A stretch of 64,000 bases of DNA from Isochrysis galbana (Eukaryota; Haptophyta; Isochrysidales; Isochrysidaceae), in assembly GCA_018136815.1 (NCBI GenBank), contig CM030934.1, positions 2,254,000 to 2,317,999 on the forward strand. Reading direction: 5' to 3'. This document shows, piece by piece, positions 1 through 11,300 of the stretch. Made by a program: the position numbers and the translations under genes. The notes under the pieces were generated by a model that was not told where the DNA came from, did no database searches, and was given only the letters and a program-made list of their open reading frames with translations. How positions within the stretch are numbered: position 1 is the stretch's first letter; every line of letters begins with the position of its first letter.

Positions 1-1140
1 TTATAGTCACTCTGTAAGAGTGTTATGGGTCTATAGTTTCTAGGGTCCCTCGTGTCTCCTTTCTTGTACAAGAGTATTATATCCCCCTCTCTCATTGAAA
101 CGCTTAGGCAGCCCCTTTCCAGTGCTAGGTTCATTCAGGATTCTCAGGAAGTCGTGTTTCACGATATCCGGTGATTTCCAAGGAGTTGTCGAAGCCCTCT
201 TCCCCTTCGGGCTCCAGATCTTCGTCGGTGAGAGCCACCTGTGTGGCAGGGATGGGAGGTGGGAGGGTTGAGTCTTCTCCTTGGTTTGGATTGCTTGGGT
301 TTGCCGTGTTGCCCGCGCGACGGCGAGCGTCTTCGACTTCAGCGAAGCATGAGGAGGAAGTGTACTTTGTGTTGTTTTGCGTGTGTTTGTGGCCGTTGTT
401 TCTTGTTTGAGATGTGGGTCTGTGACGGGGTCTCGCGTACCCGTGTGCGTGGGGTGGCAAGCGCCGTGTCCCTTCGTCCCGTCTTGGGGTGCCCCCCTTG
501 CTGTCCGATTGCTGCCGTTCCTAGCTTCCACTTTGGGTTTCCAGCATTCAGCAATGCTTTTTGCAGTGCGTTTGTGTGACAAGCCCCCTGAGGGGCTGTG
601 TCGTTGATGGCGCCGGGCCAGCCCCTCGCGCCTGGGCGCGAGGGCGGTACCGCGGCCGTGTAGGGTCCGGGCTCGGAGGCCTTCCCTAGTGGAGCGTCCC
701 ACTGGTGAGGTGTGGCTGGTGTGGCTGTGGGTTGTGGTGTGGGTGTGCTGCATGCTGGCTGCTGCCAGCATGCAGGCTGTGGGCTCGCAGTTCTTGGTGA
801 TGCGCGGGCGAGGCCCACTGGCTCCTGTGCCCACCTGGCTGGGGGGGTCCTCCTGGCGCGGTCTCTTCGGCGACAGCGGCGTGTCCATGAAGCCTTCGTC
901 CATCGCGGCGAGGGCAGCGGCAGCGAGGGAGGGCGGCGGCGCGCGCTCCATGACCCTTTCAGTTTACTGATAGTTGCAATGTTATTGGTCTATAGTTTCT
1001 GGTTTCTGGGGTTCATCGTGTCCCCCTTTTTGTATAAGAGAATGATGTCTCCGTCTCCGTCTCCGCTCCCTCATTACTCATTAAAATACACAGGCGTCCT
1101 CTAGATAGAGCTATGTTCAAAGTTCTTAGGAAGTCTCGTG
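1..1140 (-). mobile_element. Two nested LINE (non-LTR) fragments
   Basis: Read on the minus strand, two stretches encode the same reverse-transcriptase motif, DIILLYKKGD...PRN followed by a PIT block: one at about 1-130 and one at about 970-1140. Between them an open frame begins MERAPPPSLAAAAL near 951. It resembles the MERA-type starts at 40.8 kb and 55.0 kb, which look like the 5' ends of the same LINE family. The simplest reading is a 5'-end-bearing copy inserted into the reverse-transcriptase region of an older copy, with the inner copy itself deleted so that its 5' end now runs into its own reverse-transcriptase segment. Frames are damaged and the element is not intact. Family level (LINE) is secure from the motif; the clade is not assigned. 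Confidence 0.75.
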
Positions 1141-1775
1141 TTTTACGTGCTGTGTGGTTTGTCGTGATGGTAATGGTAACGGGCTAGTGGCAGTAGTGGT
1201 TCAAGCTCTAACACTCAGATGCTTCATTCATTCATATCCTCCAAACCAAGTAGTAGTATAAGTATACACTTAGTTGGCCGTAAGACTTTTCGCTCTAAAA
1301 TTTTGACACTACTCGAATGCAAATATGATTTTTGTTGTCGAACACATCATCTAGTAGTCGAGACGCGTCTTACTGCGATCCGACTGATCGTCTCGCTTTC
1401 AATCATTAGTCTTGCTCTCCTGCTCCCCGCATATTCCGATTCAAAGCGAAATTTTTTTGTATTGGCGCCATTATTCCCGGCCGTTACTGTAGGTTTCGCC
1501 TAGCAAGCACCTGTAGTGTGTCCACGTGTTGATGGCCTTTCAACCCTCACTTTTGCGCTCTATGCTGCACATCCTACGCCTGCCTCTTCACCTGTCAGGG
1601 TCAGCCGGACACGACGTTCACAACTTAAAACGCCATGAGAAAGCTCGTCCAATCCCTTTCCATCGCGGGGTGCAGCTAGGCGTGTGTGGCTAACCGATGC
1701 TGCGGAAAGGTCCACGCTGGTTTAATGAGCTTTCGGTCCCCTGTTCCATGGACGCCAGCGTTTCACTACAGCCAC
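1141..1775. other. Non-coding spacer with a short dispersed repeat end
   Basis: No credible coding region. About 1165-1275 shares ctagtggcagtagtggt with the 3' end of the inserted element at 4620-4680. It ends in an imperfect palindrome (ccaagta...tatacacttagttgg) resembling the motif at 5113-5131, 22186-22205 and 58379-58399. The rest, about 1280-1775, is unremarkable mixed sequence, probably the 3' flank of the ribosomal protein gene. Confidence 0.4.
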
Positions 1776-2762
1776 CTAGGCTTGACCTGCTGCTTCGGTG
1801 CCCACTCCTTGCCTAGCATGGTATTCCCGTAGGACAGCACCAGGGGGCCAAGTGCGCATTGGGAGGGTGCCTGGCGGTACCGCCTGCTGATCAAATCGTG
1901 CCTCAAGGTCTCGTAACCCATCCTTACCGATGATAAGCACGGAGTGAGTGACCAACTTAAGCACTGAACAATTGGCTGCATGCACCATGTCAACCCATGG
2001 AATGTTTTGGGAGGCTAGTTTACATGCAGCTTGAGCAGCGTTGTCGTGTGCATTGGACCCAACAATCAGTACCTTGTGGCCTGAGTTCTGATTCTGATCA
2101 AATGAGAGACCGAGATGACTGAGCTTTTCGGTGAGCAGCTGAGTCTTCCCCTCCGCTAACTCCGTCTGTTCGACCACCACCAGAGCCCCTCGGCGATATT
2201 TGTCGGACAATGCAACTCGAACCCCATGAGCCACAACTTTCTTCGGCAGCGAGAACGACCAGTCGCGAGGCATCCGTGGGTGCGCCACCCCGCCACCACG
2301 GTAGTGAGGTGCGCGGATGGAGCCTTGGCGCGAGCGCCCGGTACCCTTTTGGGGCCGTGGCTTGCGTCCTCCTCCCCGCACTTCACTCCGTCGCTTGCCG
2401 GCACCACGCACTGTGCGCCGCGCAGCCAGTTGCGAGAGCACGCAGCGGTGGACAATATCGGGGCGCAGTGGCATATCCCACACATCCGCACGAAGACGCT
2501 CGATCCCAAGGCGCGCTGGCTGCTCTGCCGAGTCCCAGCAAGAGACCCATGCCTGCAGATGGCTCTCTCTGCTCGCTGGCACCAATGGTGGATAGCGCTC
2601 GAGGAGGCGGTCGTCGCGTCGCGCATTGCGCTGCTGGAAGGGCCTGCGCTCCGACCACGGCCGAGCACTCGCGGAGGCGAGCCCCCGGCCCAGCGCTGGC
2701 GGGCTTAGCGTCGGGGGGGCCGCCCAGCGCCGGGCGAGACGCGACGCGGCGGTGCGCCACAT
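1776..2762 (-). CDS. MRPL4: Mitochondrial large-subunit ribosomal protein uL4
   Basis: Single-exon gene for a protein of about 328 residues in the uL4 family, which binds 23S-type rRNA and lines the peptide exit tunnel. The family core is plain: GGGRKPRPQKGTGRSRQGS, then IRAPHYRGGGVAHPRMPRDW and SLPKKVVAHGVR. It is followed by the C-terminal Rossmann-like half (KVLIVGSNAHDNAAQAACKL). I chose the ATG at 2762 rather than the upstream in-frame one at 2834, because it opens MWRTAASRLARRWAAPP, an Arg-rich, acid-free leader typical of mitochondrial import. The ~100-residue N-terminal extension before the core also fits a mitochondrial form. A LINE 3' end lies only ~75 bp upstream of the start, so the promoter must be compact or lie within the LINE. 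A plastid uL4 is the alternative; the leader argues against it. Confidence 0.93.
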   Translation of the reverse strand: MWRTAASRLARRWAAPPTLSPPALGRGLASASARPWSERRPFQQRNARRDDRLLERYPPLVPASRESHLQAWVSCWDSAEQPARLGIERLRADVWDMPLRPDIVHRCVLSQLAARRTVRGAGKRRSEVRGGGRKPRPQKGTGRSRQGSIRAPHYRGGGVAHPRMPRDWSFSLPKKVVAHGVRVALSDKYRRGALVVVEQTELAEGKTQLLTEKLSHLGLSFDQNQNSGHKVLIVGSNAHDNAAQAACKLASQNIPWVDMVHAANCSVLKLVTHSVLIIGKDGLRDLEARFDQQAVPPGTLPMRTWPPGAVLREYHARQGVGTEAAGQA

Positions 2763-2837
2763 GCGAGGGAGCCTGACCGACGAGCCAACGCGAAAAAGAA
2801 AACGACTGCTTGAGGGCTCATAGTAAAGAACCATGAA

Positions 2838-3530
2838 AGTACAAAAAAACCTTTTAATATTCTCGCCTCACACGTGGTACTGGCATTCGCTTACGTAGCC
2901 ACGCCCATTCCCCTTCCCTTCCGTCACCACCCGCCTTGCGGCATCTCCCCTCGTGCACTACCTAGGGGCTCAGATTGTGTGGGGGGTCCAGGATGAGCTG
3001 GGTCCAGGCTGGGTGCACCTGCTCCTCCCTGCCCCCTGCGGTACGTTCTCGCCCTCCTCCTGCGCCGCTGAGTGGCCTGCCTCTTGTATGATGTGTCCCG
3101 AGTCTCGCGTTTTTCGTGAGTTGTCATTGTCCCGTGTGGTCATGCGTGTTGAGAGGGATCACGTGTGGAGTGTCCACTTGACTTAGGCGAGTCTCTCATA
3201 GCGATAGCGAGACCGAGTGCCGAGTGCTTCCGCCACTAGGCTGAAGTTTGGACTCATCGTGATCGTGAGCCTACCCTTTTCATTTTCAATAAAGATAGGG
3301 GTGCTGAGCTCTAGTAGGTTTTTGAGTTTAGGTTTCGTGCCCTGGCCCGCTGCGCTTGTACACGCGTAGCTATAGGTGCTAGGCGGCGGGGCGAGGCCCC
3401 TCACCAGGGTGCTGGTGAACCTTACAAGCGTGGACTCTAGGTTGGCAACTGGTTCTGGTTGGGTATGTGGTGTTATTTTAGAGATTCGAATTCTACTCTG
3501 TACTCTGTAGAAGTCTTTGATTATGTACTT
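2838..3530 (-). mobile_element. LINE 3' part (first segment, interrupted)
   Basis: The minus-strand 3' end begins at about 2840 with ccttttaatattctcgcc next to an A-run. The same terminus occurs at about 40990-41030. The coding tail at 3183-3530 (LESTLVRF...TLVRGLAPP, KPKLKNLLELSTPIF, NFSLVAEALG) matches the tail at 41326-41620. The copy is split by the insertion at 3531-4680 and resumes at 4681. It lies immediately upstream of the uL4 gene, in the same orientation. Confidence 0.8.
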
Positions 3531-4680
3531 CAACCTACTTTTATAAGTGAGGGTCAATGGGGGCCTTGCGCCCCCCCCCTCCATCGCGGACACCCCCCGG
3601 GGTGGGCCCGTACAATCAACCTCAGCCCCTGCCCTTTGGCAGGGGCTGGGCAATCAACACTCTGGCCCGGACCCCTAGTGGGCGCGGGCCGAGACTCGCA
3701 CTCCCACGCCCAGCATGGGCCTGCCCTCGAGCTGACTCCCCCCCCTCCCCTGGTCGCCAGCCATACAGAGGCCACTGGGAGGCTCCAATGGCCAGCGTGG
3801 CAAGCGTGGGAGAGGCAGGGGGGGCCAGGGGCTGAGCCCCAGCATCCACTGCCCCCTGAGCTGCCCTTGCTGGCCCTCTGGGAGCTCCCACAGGCCCTGT
3901 GAGAGCAGGCCGTGGCGCGCCGCATGGCGACTTGGCGACGCGCCGCAGGGAGAGGGGTGGAGGAGAATGGAGAGAGGGAGAGGGGGGGATTTGCACCCCC
4001 CCGATGGAGTGCGGTAAGAAACGGGCCCCGTTTGCGTTAGCAAACGGGCGAAGGGGGGCGGCTGGCAACAGGAGGGGGAGTAGAAGGGAGTGGCTCAAGA
4101 CGTCCCTGTGGCAGGTATCGGGGGGCGCAGTCATTTATTTCTTCGAGGACTGCTCGCGGCGCGAGCTGTAAGGGCCGTTCTGCTTCTCGACGAGAGATCC
4201 CCCCCCCCCCCCCGGTGTTTTTCCCCGGTGAGTCGCCCGACGTAGGTCGGTCCACCTCACTGGGTTTTCCCTCATTGTAACTTGTGGGGAGTTATAATGG
4301 GAGCCGGGGGTCTGCGAGGGGGGAGATTTGAAGGGATGCATATGCGTATGTGTCTGTGCCATCACTTCTCACTTCAAGGCGTGCGGGTGACGGATTGGAG
4401 GTTACGGATGGGAGCAAGGCCCAAGGTGCAAAGGAGCGAAACAGGGGCGAGACAGGCCACAAAGGGGCGCGGCGGCAAGGAGCGAAGGGCGAATTACGAG
4501 TGAAGAGTTCTACAAGTTACGGGTAAAACTCCGCGGCAAACAAGAACGATTGAGCACGAAGGCGCACGAATTGGCAGAAGGTCTGAAGTCGATCGCGGAT
4601 GCGACAGCGGGCAAGTGCGCTGAGGGCTGTTGTGATAGTACCTGGCTAGTGGCAGTAGTGGTACTAACGCTCAAAAAAAA
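3531..4680 (+). mobile_element. Poly(A)-tailed retroposon insertion inside a LINE, with target-site duplication
   Basis: The surrounding LINE reads continuously from 3530 to 4700 once this block is removed. Near-identical stretches flank it: tctttgattatgtacttca at 3512-3530 and actttgattatttacttcc at 4680-4698. A run of nine A's sits at 4671-4679, just before the right-hand copy. This is the pattern left by target-primed reverse transcription of a plus-orientation element. The interior (about 3560-4000) carries the C/G-rich dispersed repeat also seen at 22.2-22.6 kb. The 3' end (ctagtggcagtagtggt) recurs at 1183. An open frame at 3899-4171 ends EWLKTSLWQVSGGAVIYFFE, which I do not recognise. 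The sequence could be a SINE or a 5'-truncated LINE carrying captured sequence. Confidence 0.6.
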
Positions 4681-4912
4681 ACTTTGATTATTTACTTCCA
4701 TGCTATTACGTAGAGGGTTTTCAAGCTGTCGGGGGTGGCGGTTGACCCGGGATACGCCAAGAGTCTGTCCTTCGCTTTCTGCGCGCGGGACCTTTTAGAA
4801 CAAGAACAAGGCGTGTACTGTGTACTTGGTGTACTTATTGGTGATTGCGTCGATGGCGTCGAAAATTTTCCTCGTCGCAGGGCACCACCCTAGGTGGCAC
4901 GAGTCCTTGCGG
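4681..4912 (-). mobile_element. LINE, second segment with Cys/His motif
   Basis: Continuation of the LINE at 2838-3530. On the minus strand it encodes DSCHLGWCPATRKIFDAIDA, matching DSCHLAWCPATRKIFDTLDA at about 41730-41810. That is the Cys/His motif found after the reverse-transcriptase domain in many LINE ORF2 proteins. The match stops at about 4912, where the dispersed repeat begins. Confidence 0.75.
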
Positions 4913-5131
4913 TGGGGGTTGGAGCGATGGGCTGGCCCCGAGGGGCCAGGACGAGCGAACCAGGCGTGCCTGTCAGTGGGAGAGTGGGTCAGCAGGGCAG
5001 TGGCGCCTCCTGGCAAGCGCATCAGGCATGCCAAGAGGATGGGTGGTTCCTCCCCTACGGCAGGGGACAAGTGGAGAGAGAGGGGGGCTCGTGCGCCCCC
5101 CCATGGGCGAACCAAGTATAAACTTAGTTGG
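4913..5131 (+). repeat. Dispersed repeat family A
   Basis: Shares gttggagcgatgggctggcc, a central block about goods such as gtgggtggttcctcccc and the end accaagtataaacttagtt with a minus-strand copy at 22186-22440. It shares the middle part with 49720-49950. It is non-coding, about 220 bp, and its terminal ~19 bp is nearly palindromic. It may be a SINE or a small non-autonomous element; no terminal inverted repeats or tail decide which. Confidence 0.6.
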
Positions 5132-5327
5132 ATGAGCTGAAAGGAAACTAATGAGAACCAAAACACTCTAAGCGATCCCAACACGTGGCCACACGATGAG
5201 ATTCTAGAAACAAGGAGCCGTAGCGTTCAAGTAGCACAGATCGAGCACTATGATGGCAATGGCCGCTCCTTGTTGAGACGCATGCAGTCAAGGGTGCCCG
5301 TTGCTGAATTATTGCTGAGTCAGACGC
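5132..5327. other. 3' flank of the Pro-rich gene
   Basis: No coding region. It probably holds the 3' untranslated region and polyadenylation signals of the minus-strand gene that stops at 5328. Confidence 0.3.
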
Positions 5328-8300
5328 CTAGCTATATTGATTATCCGTTCGCGGTGCCGGAGGTGGAGCGGGACGAGCCAAGCGGAAACCAATCTTACGG
5401 CTCATCAGGCTAATGAAGGCGGCAAAGAAACCAATCGCAAAAATCAAGACAAGTACGAGCACGACGACCATACCTGAAGCGATCCCGCCCGTGCCAACGC
5501 CGGGGAGCTGACCTTGCTTATCGTCCAAATCACCAGAGCAAAAGAGGGAGCATTGTACCGCTCCCGCCAAACCATCCATAACGAACGAACCCTGGGCAAC
5601 CCCTAGTGCGCCGTTGCATGGCTCTGAAGACTCAGACTTCAATCTCTCCCGCAGCAAGGCCGGCACCCATACGTAGACATCGAAAGGGCACGCATCTTCC
5701 GGCGTATCCACCATGAGGCTTAAGCTGCTGGTGCCTCCGAGGTATGTCGTTTGGAGAGCCGGTGCTTGGGAAGATCCGCACACTCCAGTGTAGCCAGTGC
5801 CATAGACGAGATCGTCACGGGCTTCCAGGCGGATGACCACCTCGTTGCTATTGGGCGGCACACACGCGGACCCGGTGCACCCGCGCACTGGTGGAGAATC
5901 TGCATCCAGCGTGCTCCTTGCGCCTCCAACTCCGACCAAAAAGATCTCAGCTGCAAAAACTAGCTTGTCCTCGTCGAGCACAGCTTCATCGTCAAAAAAT
6001 CGGATTCGGGACCACTCGCCCTGTGCTGGGATCACGGCCCAAGGCTCGATCGTTGCCGCGAGGCATCGTGACGGCAGCGACGGCGAGGGGCTAGCCTCGG
6101 TGAGGTCGCCGGCCGCACAAAAGTCGGCCTCCAATTCGAGAGCATATTGTTGTGCCAAGACTCCGTCGTCGCACCGACTTGCCGTGCCATTTCGAGCGTG
6201 CACGGTGGGAATATCGAATGAGATGTCGTCATAAGGAGCCTTGCGGAAAATGGCCCAAGTAAGGACAGCTAAGTCGAAAATATTGACACGGCCATCGCCC
6301 ACTACAGAATGATTCGTGCAACGTGTGATGGAACCGAAGAGGGTAGGTTCGTCGGCCGAACCTGGGACAACAGTAGCCGCTATCTGTCTGGAATCGAGCT
6401 GTGATCCCTCAATGAACATATCTGCGAAACCGGAAAGAGTAGACGCGGAGGCGAGGTCAAGGCACTCGAGGATGGGGCTTGGACTAATCCGACTCACTTC
6501 ATATCGTTCAAGAACAGCAACGTCAGCCTCTGCATTCAAAAGACACGTGTACGGGGAATACGACCCAACGCTTTGAGACGCAAGATATATCTTCTCAGCC
6601 ACGGCAAATTCAACGGCCAGATCACCGTCAGGTTCATAAGCAATCGTTGCTGTGCCTCCGCTGCCTCCTAGTGAAGAAAGGAAGTCGAGTTGACAAGTGA
6701 ACCCGCTGTCTAGATGGGTAGTTGAGGGCAGTCCACGATGAGGGGGAAGCGAGGGATGAGGAAGCGATGGTGGAGCCGGTTGCTGCGGTGGTGAGGATGG
6801 CCCACCAGTTGGTGAAGTTGGGATGACAGGCGAGAACGGTGGGGGCGAAAGCTCGGGCAGCGGTGGCGTCACTGGCGGGCTTGAGGGTGGAGCAGGTTGT
6901 GCAGGTGGACTTGGTGGGAGGCTTGGAGGTGACGGCTCTTGGGGCGGCGATGGAGGAACAGGTGGGACGGGTCGGAAGGTGTCCGCGGCAATGGACGCGT
7001 TGATAAATGGCCTGACGGGTGGTGGCTGAGGCAGAACTGGTGGCGAAAGGGTCGACGAAGGATGAATGGGCGGCCAAGGTGGCGGCGGCGTCTTTGGCGG
7101 CGAGGGAGGAGGCAGCGGAGGCGAGGGCAGGAGCGGAGGCGGTGGACTGGGAGAAGGTGGAAGCGGTTGAATGGGAGGTGAACGCAGAGGTGAAGGGGTC
7201 GTGGATGGGAACGGGGGCGGTGGGCTGAACGGAGGCTGTAGCGTAGCGGGCGCAGGTGAGGGCGGCGTGGATAGTAACGGAGACGGTAGGCTGGGCGGAG
7301 GCGAGAGCGGCGGAATGGTCGGAAGTGAGGGAGGCGTGGGTGGTGATCGAGGCGGTGGGCTAGGCGGCGGAAAGAGTGGCGGGGCGGGCGGGGGGAGTGG
7401 AGGTAAGGGCGTAGCGGGTGGAAACTGAGGCGGTGGCCTGGGTAGCGGAGAGAGTGGCGGAGCAAGCGGAGAGGGCGGAGGTGGGGAAGGCGTGGGTGGC
7501 AATGGAGGCGGTGGGCTAGGCGGCGGAGAAAGTGGCGGAGCGGGCGGAGGTAAGGGCGGCGAGGGTAGAAACTGAGGCGGTGGGCTGGGCAGCGGAGAGA
7601 GTGGCGGAGCGGGCGGAGGTGGGGGCCTTGTGGGAGGCAACGGTGGCGGTGAGCTGGGCGGCGGAGAGATTGGCGGAGCGGGCGGGGAGCGCGGAGGTGA
7701 CGACGGCTTGCGATGGTCGGGCGGTAAGGGAGGCGCGCGTGGCGGAGAAGGCGCGTCGGGTGTCAGAACGGGAGGGCTCCGCGGCGACGGTGGCGGTAGA
7801 GGTGTGAAGGGGGGAAGTGGTGGCCTCGCCGGAGGTCGCGGGTTGACCAAGAAAGAGGTAGGGGGATTGCGCGGGGACGGCGGTGCACTAGGAGACGGTG
7901 GTGACTGTGGTGGCATTGGTGGCGGCCGAGGGGGCGTCGGAGGAGGCCTCGGATTCGGCATCGGTGGCACGGACTCCGGCATCTTCGGCGGTGGGGATGG
8001 AGGTGGCAGCACCGATGACGAGGGTGTCGGTGGTGAGGGCGGCGGGAACAATGATTCAAATCCCCTAGGCAGGAAGGGTGGTAATGGCGTCAATGGCGGC
8101 GGCGACAGCATGTTTGGTGGCGGCGTCGATGGCGGTGAGCTGGACTGCGGCGGTGTTGGAGGTGGTGGCCTTGGTGGCGTCGTCGGTGGCGTCGGCGTCG
8201 GTGGTGGTGGCGAAGGTGGTGGCGTGGTCGGTTGGGATGGCATCGGCGGCGGCGTGGGCGGCGTGAGAGGTGGTGGCGGCGTGGGTGGTGGCGGCGTGGA

Positions 8301-11300
8301 AGGTAGCGGCGGCGGCGTGGGTGGCGGAGGTGTGGGAGGTGGCGGTGCGGGCGGCGGCGAAGACGGAGGTGGCGTTGGTGGGGATGGCAAGGATGGAGAG
8401 GGCGGCGCCGGAGGCGGTGGCGTCGGCGGTGGCGGCGCGAGTAGCGGCGAAGTGGGTGGTGGTGGCGACAAGGGGGGTGGCGCCGCCGGCGGCAGTGTTG
8501 GTGGGGGAGAAATGGGTGGAGGAGGCGTCGGCGGCGGCAGAGCGGGTAGCGGCGGCGTTGGCGGTGGTGGCGTGGGAGATGGTGGCGTGGGGGGCGGCAG
8601 CGCGGGCGGCGGCGGCACGGGCGGTGGCGGCGTTGGGGGGTGCGGTGATGGGGGTGCAGATGGTGGCTGCAATGGTGGCGAAGCAGGTGGCACATCCGGA
8701 GGCAAAGATGGAGGAGGTGGCGTTGGTGGGGGTGGCAATGGTGGAGGCGGTGAGGGAGGCGGCGGCGCCGGAGGCGGGGGCGTCGGCGGTGGCGGCGCGG
8801 GTGGTGGCGGAGTGGGTGGCGGTGGTGGCGGAGGGGGGGGTGGCGGCGGCGGCGGTGTCGGTTGGGGAGAAATGGGTGAAGGAGGCGCCGGCGTCGGCGG
8901 AGTGGGTGACGGCGGCGTTGGCGGTGGTGGCGTGGGAGTTAGTGGCGTGGGGGGCGGCGATGAAGGCGGCGGCGGGGTAGGCGGAGGTGGCGGCACGGGC
9001 GGTGGCGGAGCCGGTGGCGGTGGGGCCGGAGGTGACGGGCCAGGCGGCGGTGGCGCGGGCGGCGGCGGGGCCGGGGACGGCAGGTCCGGTGGAGGCAGCG
9101 TCGGCGGCGGGGCCGGAGGAGGTGTGTCCGTCGGAGGCGGTGTTGTTGGAGGTGGGGTTCTCGGCGGCTGTGCAGGAGGCGGCGGCGTGGGCGGCAGCGG
9201 CGAGGGCGGCGGCGGCGTCGGTGGTGGTGCCGACGGGGGAGTGGATGGCGGCACGGAGGGCGGGGCAGATGGCGGAGTCGACAGTGGTGGCGGCGTGGGC
9301 GGCGGCGGCGCGGGCAGCGGCGGAAATGGTGGTGAAGTGGGCGGTGGTGGTGTCGGGGTCGGCGTCGGTGGCGGCAGCACTGGGGGAAGTGGCGTTGGCG
9401 GTGGCGGAAGTGGCGGCGTCGGCGTCGGGGATGGCGGCACCGGCGGCGGCAAGCCCGGTGGAGGCGGCGTGGGCGGCGGCGGGGCAGGTGGAGGTGGGTC
9501 CGGCGGAGGAGGCGTTGGTGGAGGTGGGGTCGGCGGCGGTGGAGCAGGAGGCGGAGGGGTCGGCGGCGGTGGAGCAGGCAGCAGCGGCGTCGAGGGTGGC
9601 GAAGCCGGAGGCGGCGACTTGGGTGACAATGACGGGGGCGTGAAGGGTGGCTCAGAAGGCGGCGGTGAGGTCGGCTGTGGGGGCGCGGGCGGTGGTGGTG
9701 TTCGTGAGGGAGGCGTGCGCGGCGGCGGCATTGGTGGCGGCGGCGTGGGCGGAGGTGGAGTAGGTGGCGGTGGCCTTGGAGGCGGTGGCACTGGAGGCGG
9801 CAGCGTTGGTAGCTGCGGTGCTAGAGGCGGCGGCGTTGTTGGGGGCGTTGTGGGTGGCGGTGGTGTTCGTGGGGGAGGCGTGGGCGGCGGCGGTGTTGGA
9901 GGGGGAGGCGTGGGCGGCGGCAGTGCTGGGGGCGGCGGTTGTGAGGGGGGCGTTGAGGGAGTTACGGAGGGTGGGAGCGAGGGTGGGTTCGACGGTGGCG
10001 GCGGCGTGGGTGGAGGTGGAGCGGGTGGCGGTGGTGTTGGAGGCGGTGGCACTGGAGGCGGTAGTGTGGGTGGCGATGGCGTTGAAGGCGGCGGCGGAGT
10101 TGGTGGCAGCGGCTTCGGTGGCGGCGGCGGCGGCGACGACGGGGGGGTGAAGGGTGGCTCTAAAGGCGGCGGCGGGGTCGGCGGTGGGGGCACGGGCAAC
10201 GGTGATGTTGGAGGGGGAGGTGTGGGTGGGGGCGGCATCGGTGGCGGCGGCGTGGGCGGTGGGGGCGCGGGCGGCGGTGCTGTTGGAGGGGGAGGCGTGG
10301 GCGGCGGCGGAATTGGTGGCGGCGGCGTGGGCGGAGGTGGAGTGGGTGGCGGTGGCCTTGGAGGCGGTGGCACGGGAGGCGGTAGCGTAGGTGGCGGCGG
10401 TGCTGGAGGCGGCGGCGTTGGTGGTGGCGTTGTGGGTGGCGGTGGTGTTGGTGGCGGAGGCGTGGGCGGCGGCGATGTTGGAGGGGGAGGCGTCGGCGGC
10501 GGTTGTCTTGGCGGGGGAGACGAGGGGAGCGGCGGTGTTGGGGGCGGCGGCGTGGGCGGTGGTTGCGAGGGAGGCGTCGAGGGAGGCACAGAGGGTGGGA
10601 GCGACGGTGGGTTCGACGGTGGCGGTGGCGTGGGCGGAGGTGGAGTCGGTGGCGGTGGCGTTGGAGGCAGTGGCACAGGAGGAGGTAGCGTGGGCGGCGG
10701 CGGTGCTGGAGGCGGCGGTGTTGGTGGGGGTGGCGTGGGTGGCGGTGGTGTTGGTGGCGGAGGCGTTGGCGGTGGCGATGTTGGAGGAAGAGGCGTGGGC
10801 GGCGGTGTTCTTGGAGGGGGAAACGAGGGGAGCGACGGTGTTGGGGGCGGCGGCGTCGACGGCGGATGCGAGGGAGGCGTCGAGGGAGGCATGAAGGGTG
10901 GGAGCGAGGGTGGGTTCGACGGTGGCGGCGGCGTTGACGGTGGAGTCGGTGGCAGTGGCGCTGGAGGTGGTGGCACTGGAGGCGGTAGCGTGGGTGGCGG
11001 TGGCGTTGGAGGCGGCAAAGGCGGCAGCGTAGGCGGCGGCGTTGGTGGTGGCGGCGTCGGTGGCGGCGTCGGTGGCGGCGACGGGGGCGTGAAGGGTGGC
11101 TCTGAAGGCGGCGGCGGCGTGGGCGGTGGGGGCGCGGGCGGCGGTGCTGTTGGAGGGGGAGGCGTGGGCGGCGGCGGAATTGGTGGCGGCGGCGTGGGCG
11201 GAGGTGGAGTGGGTGGCGGTGGCCTTGGAGGCGGTGGCACGGGAGGCGGTAGCGTAGGTGGCGGCGGTGCTGGAGGCGGCGGCGTTGGTGGTGGCGTTGT

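Noticed and set aside
40-951. 303-codon minus-strand frame as a host gene
   Set aside because: Its ends match LINE ORF start and reverse-transcriptase motifs; it is a chimaera of element pieces.
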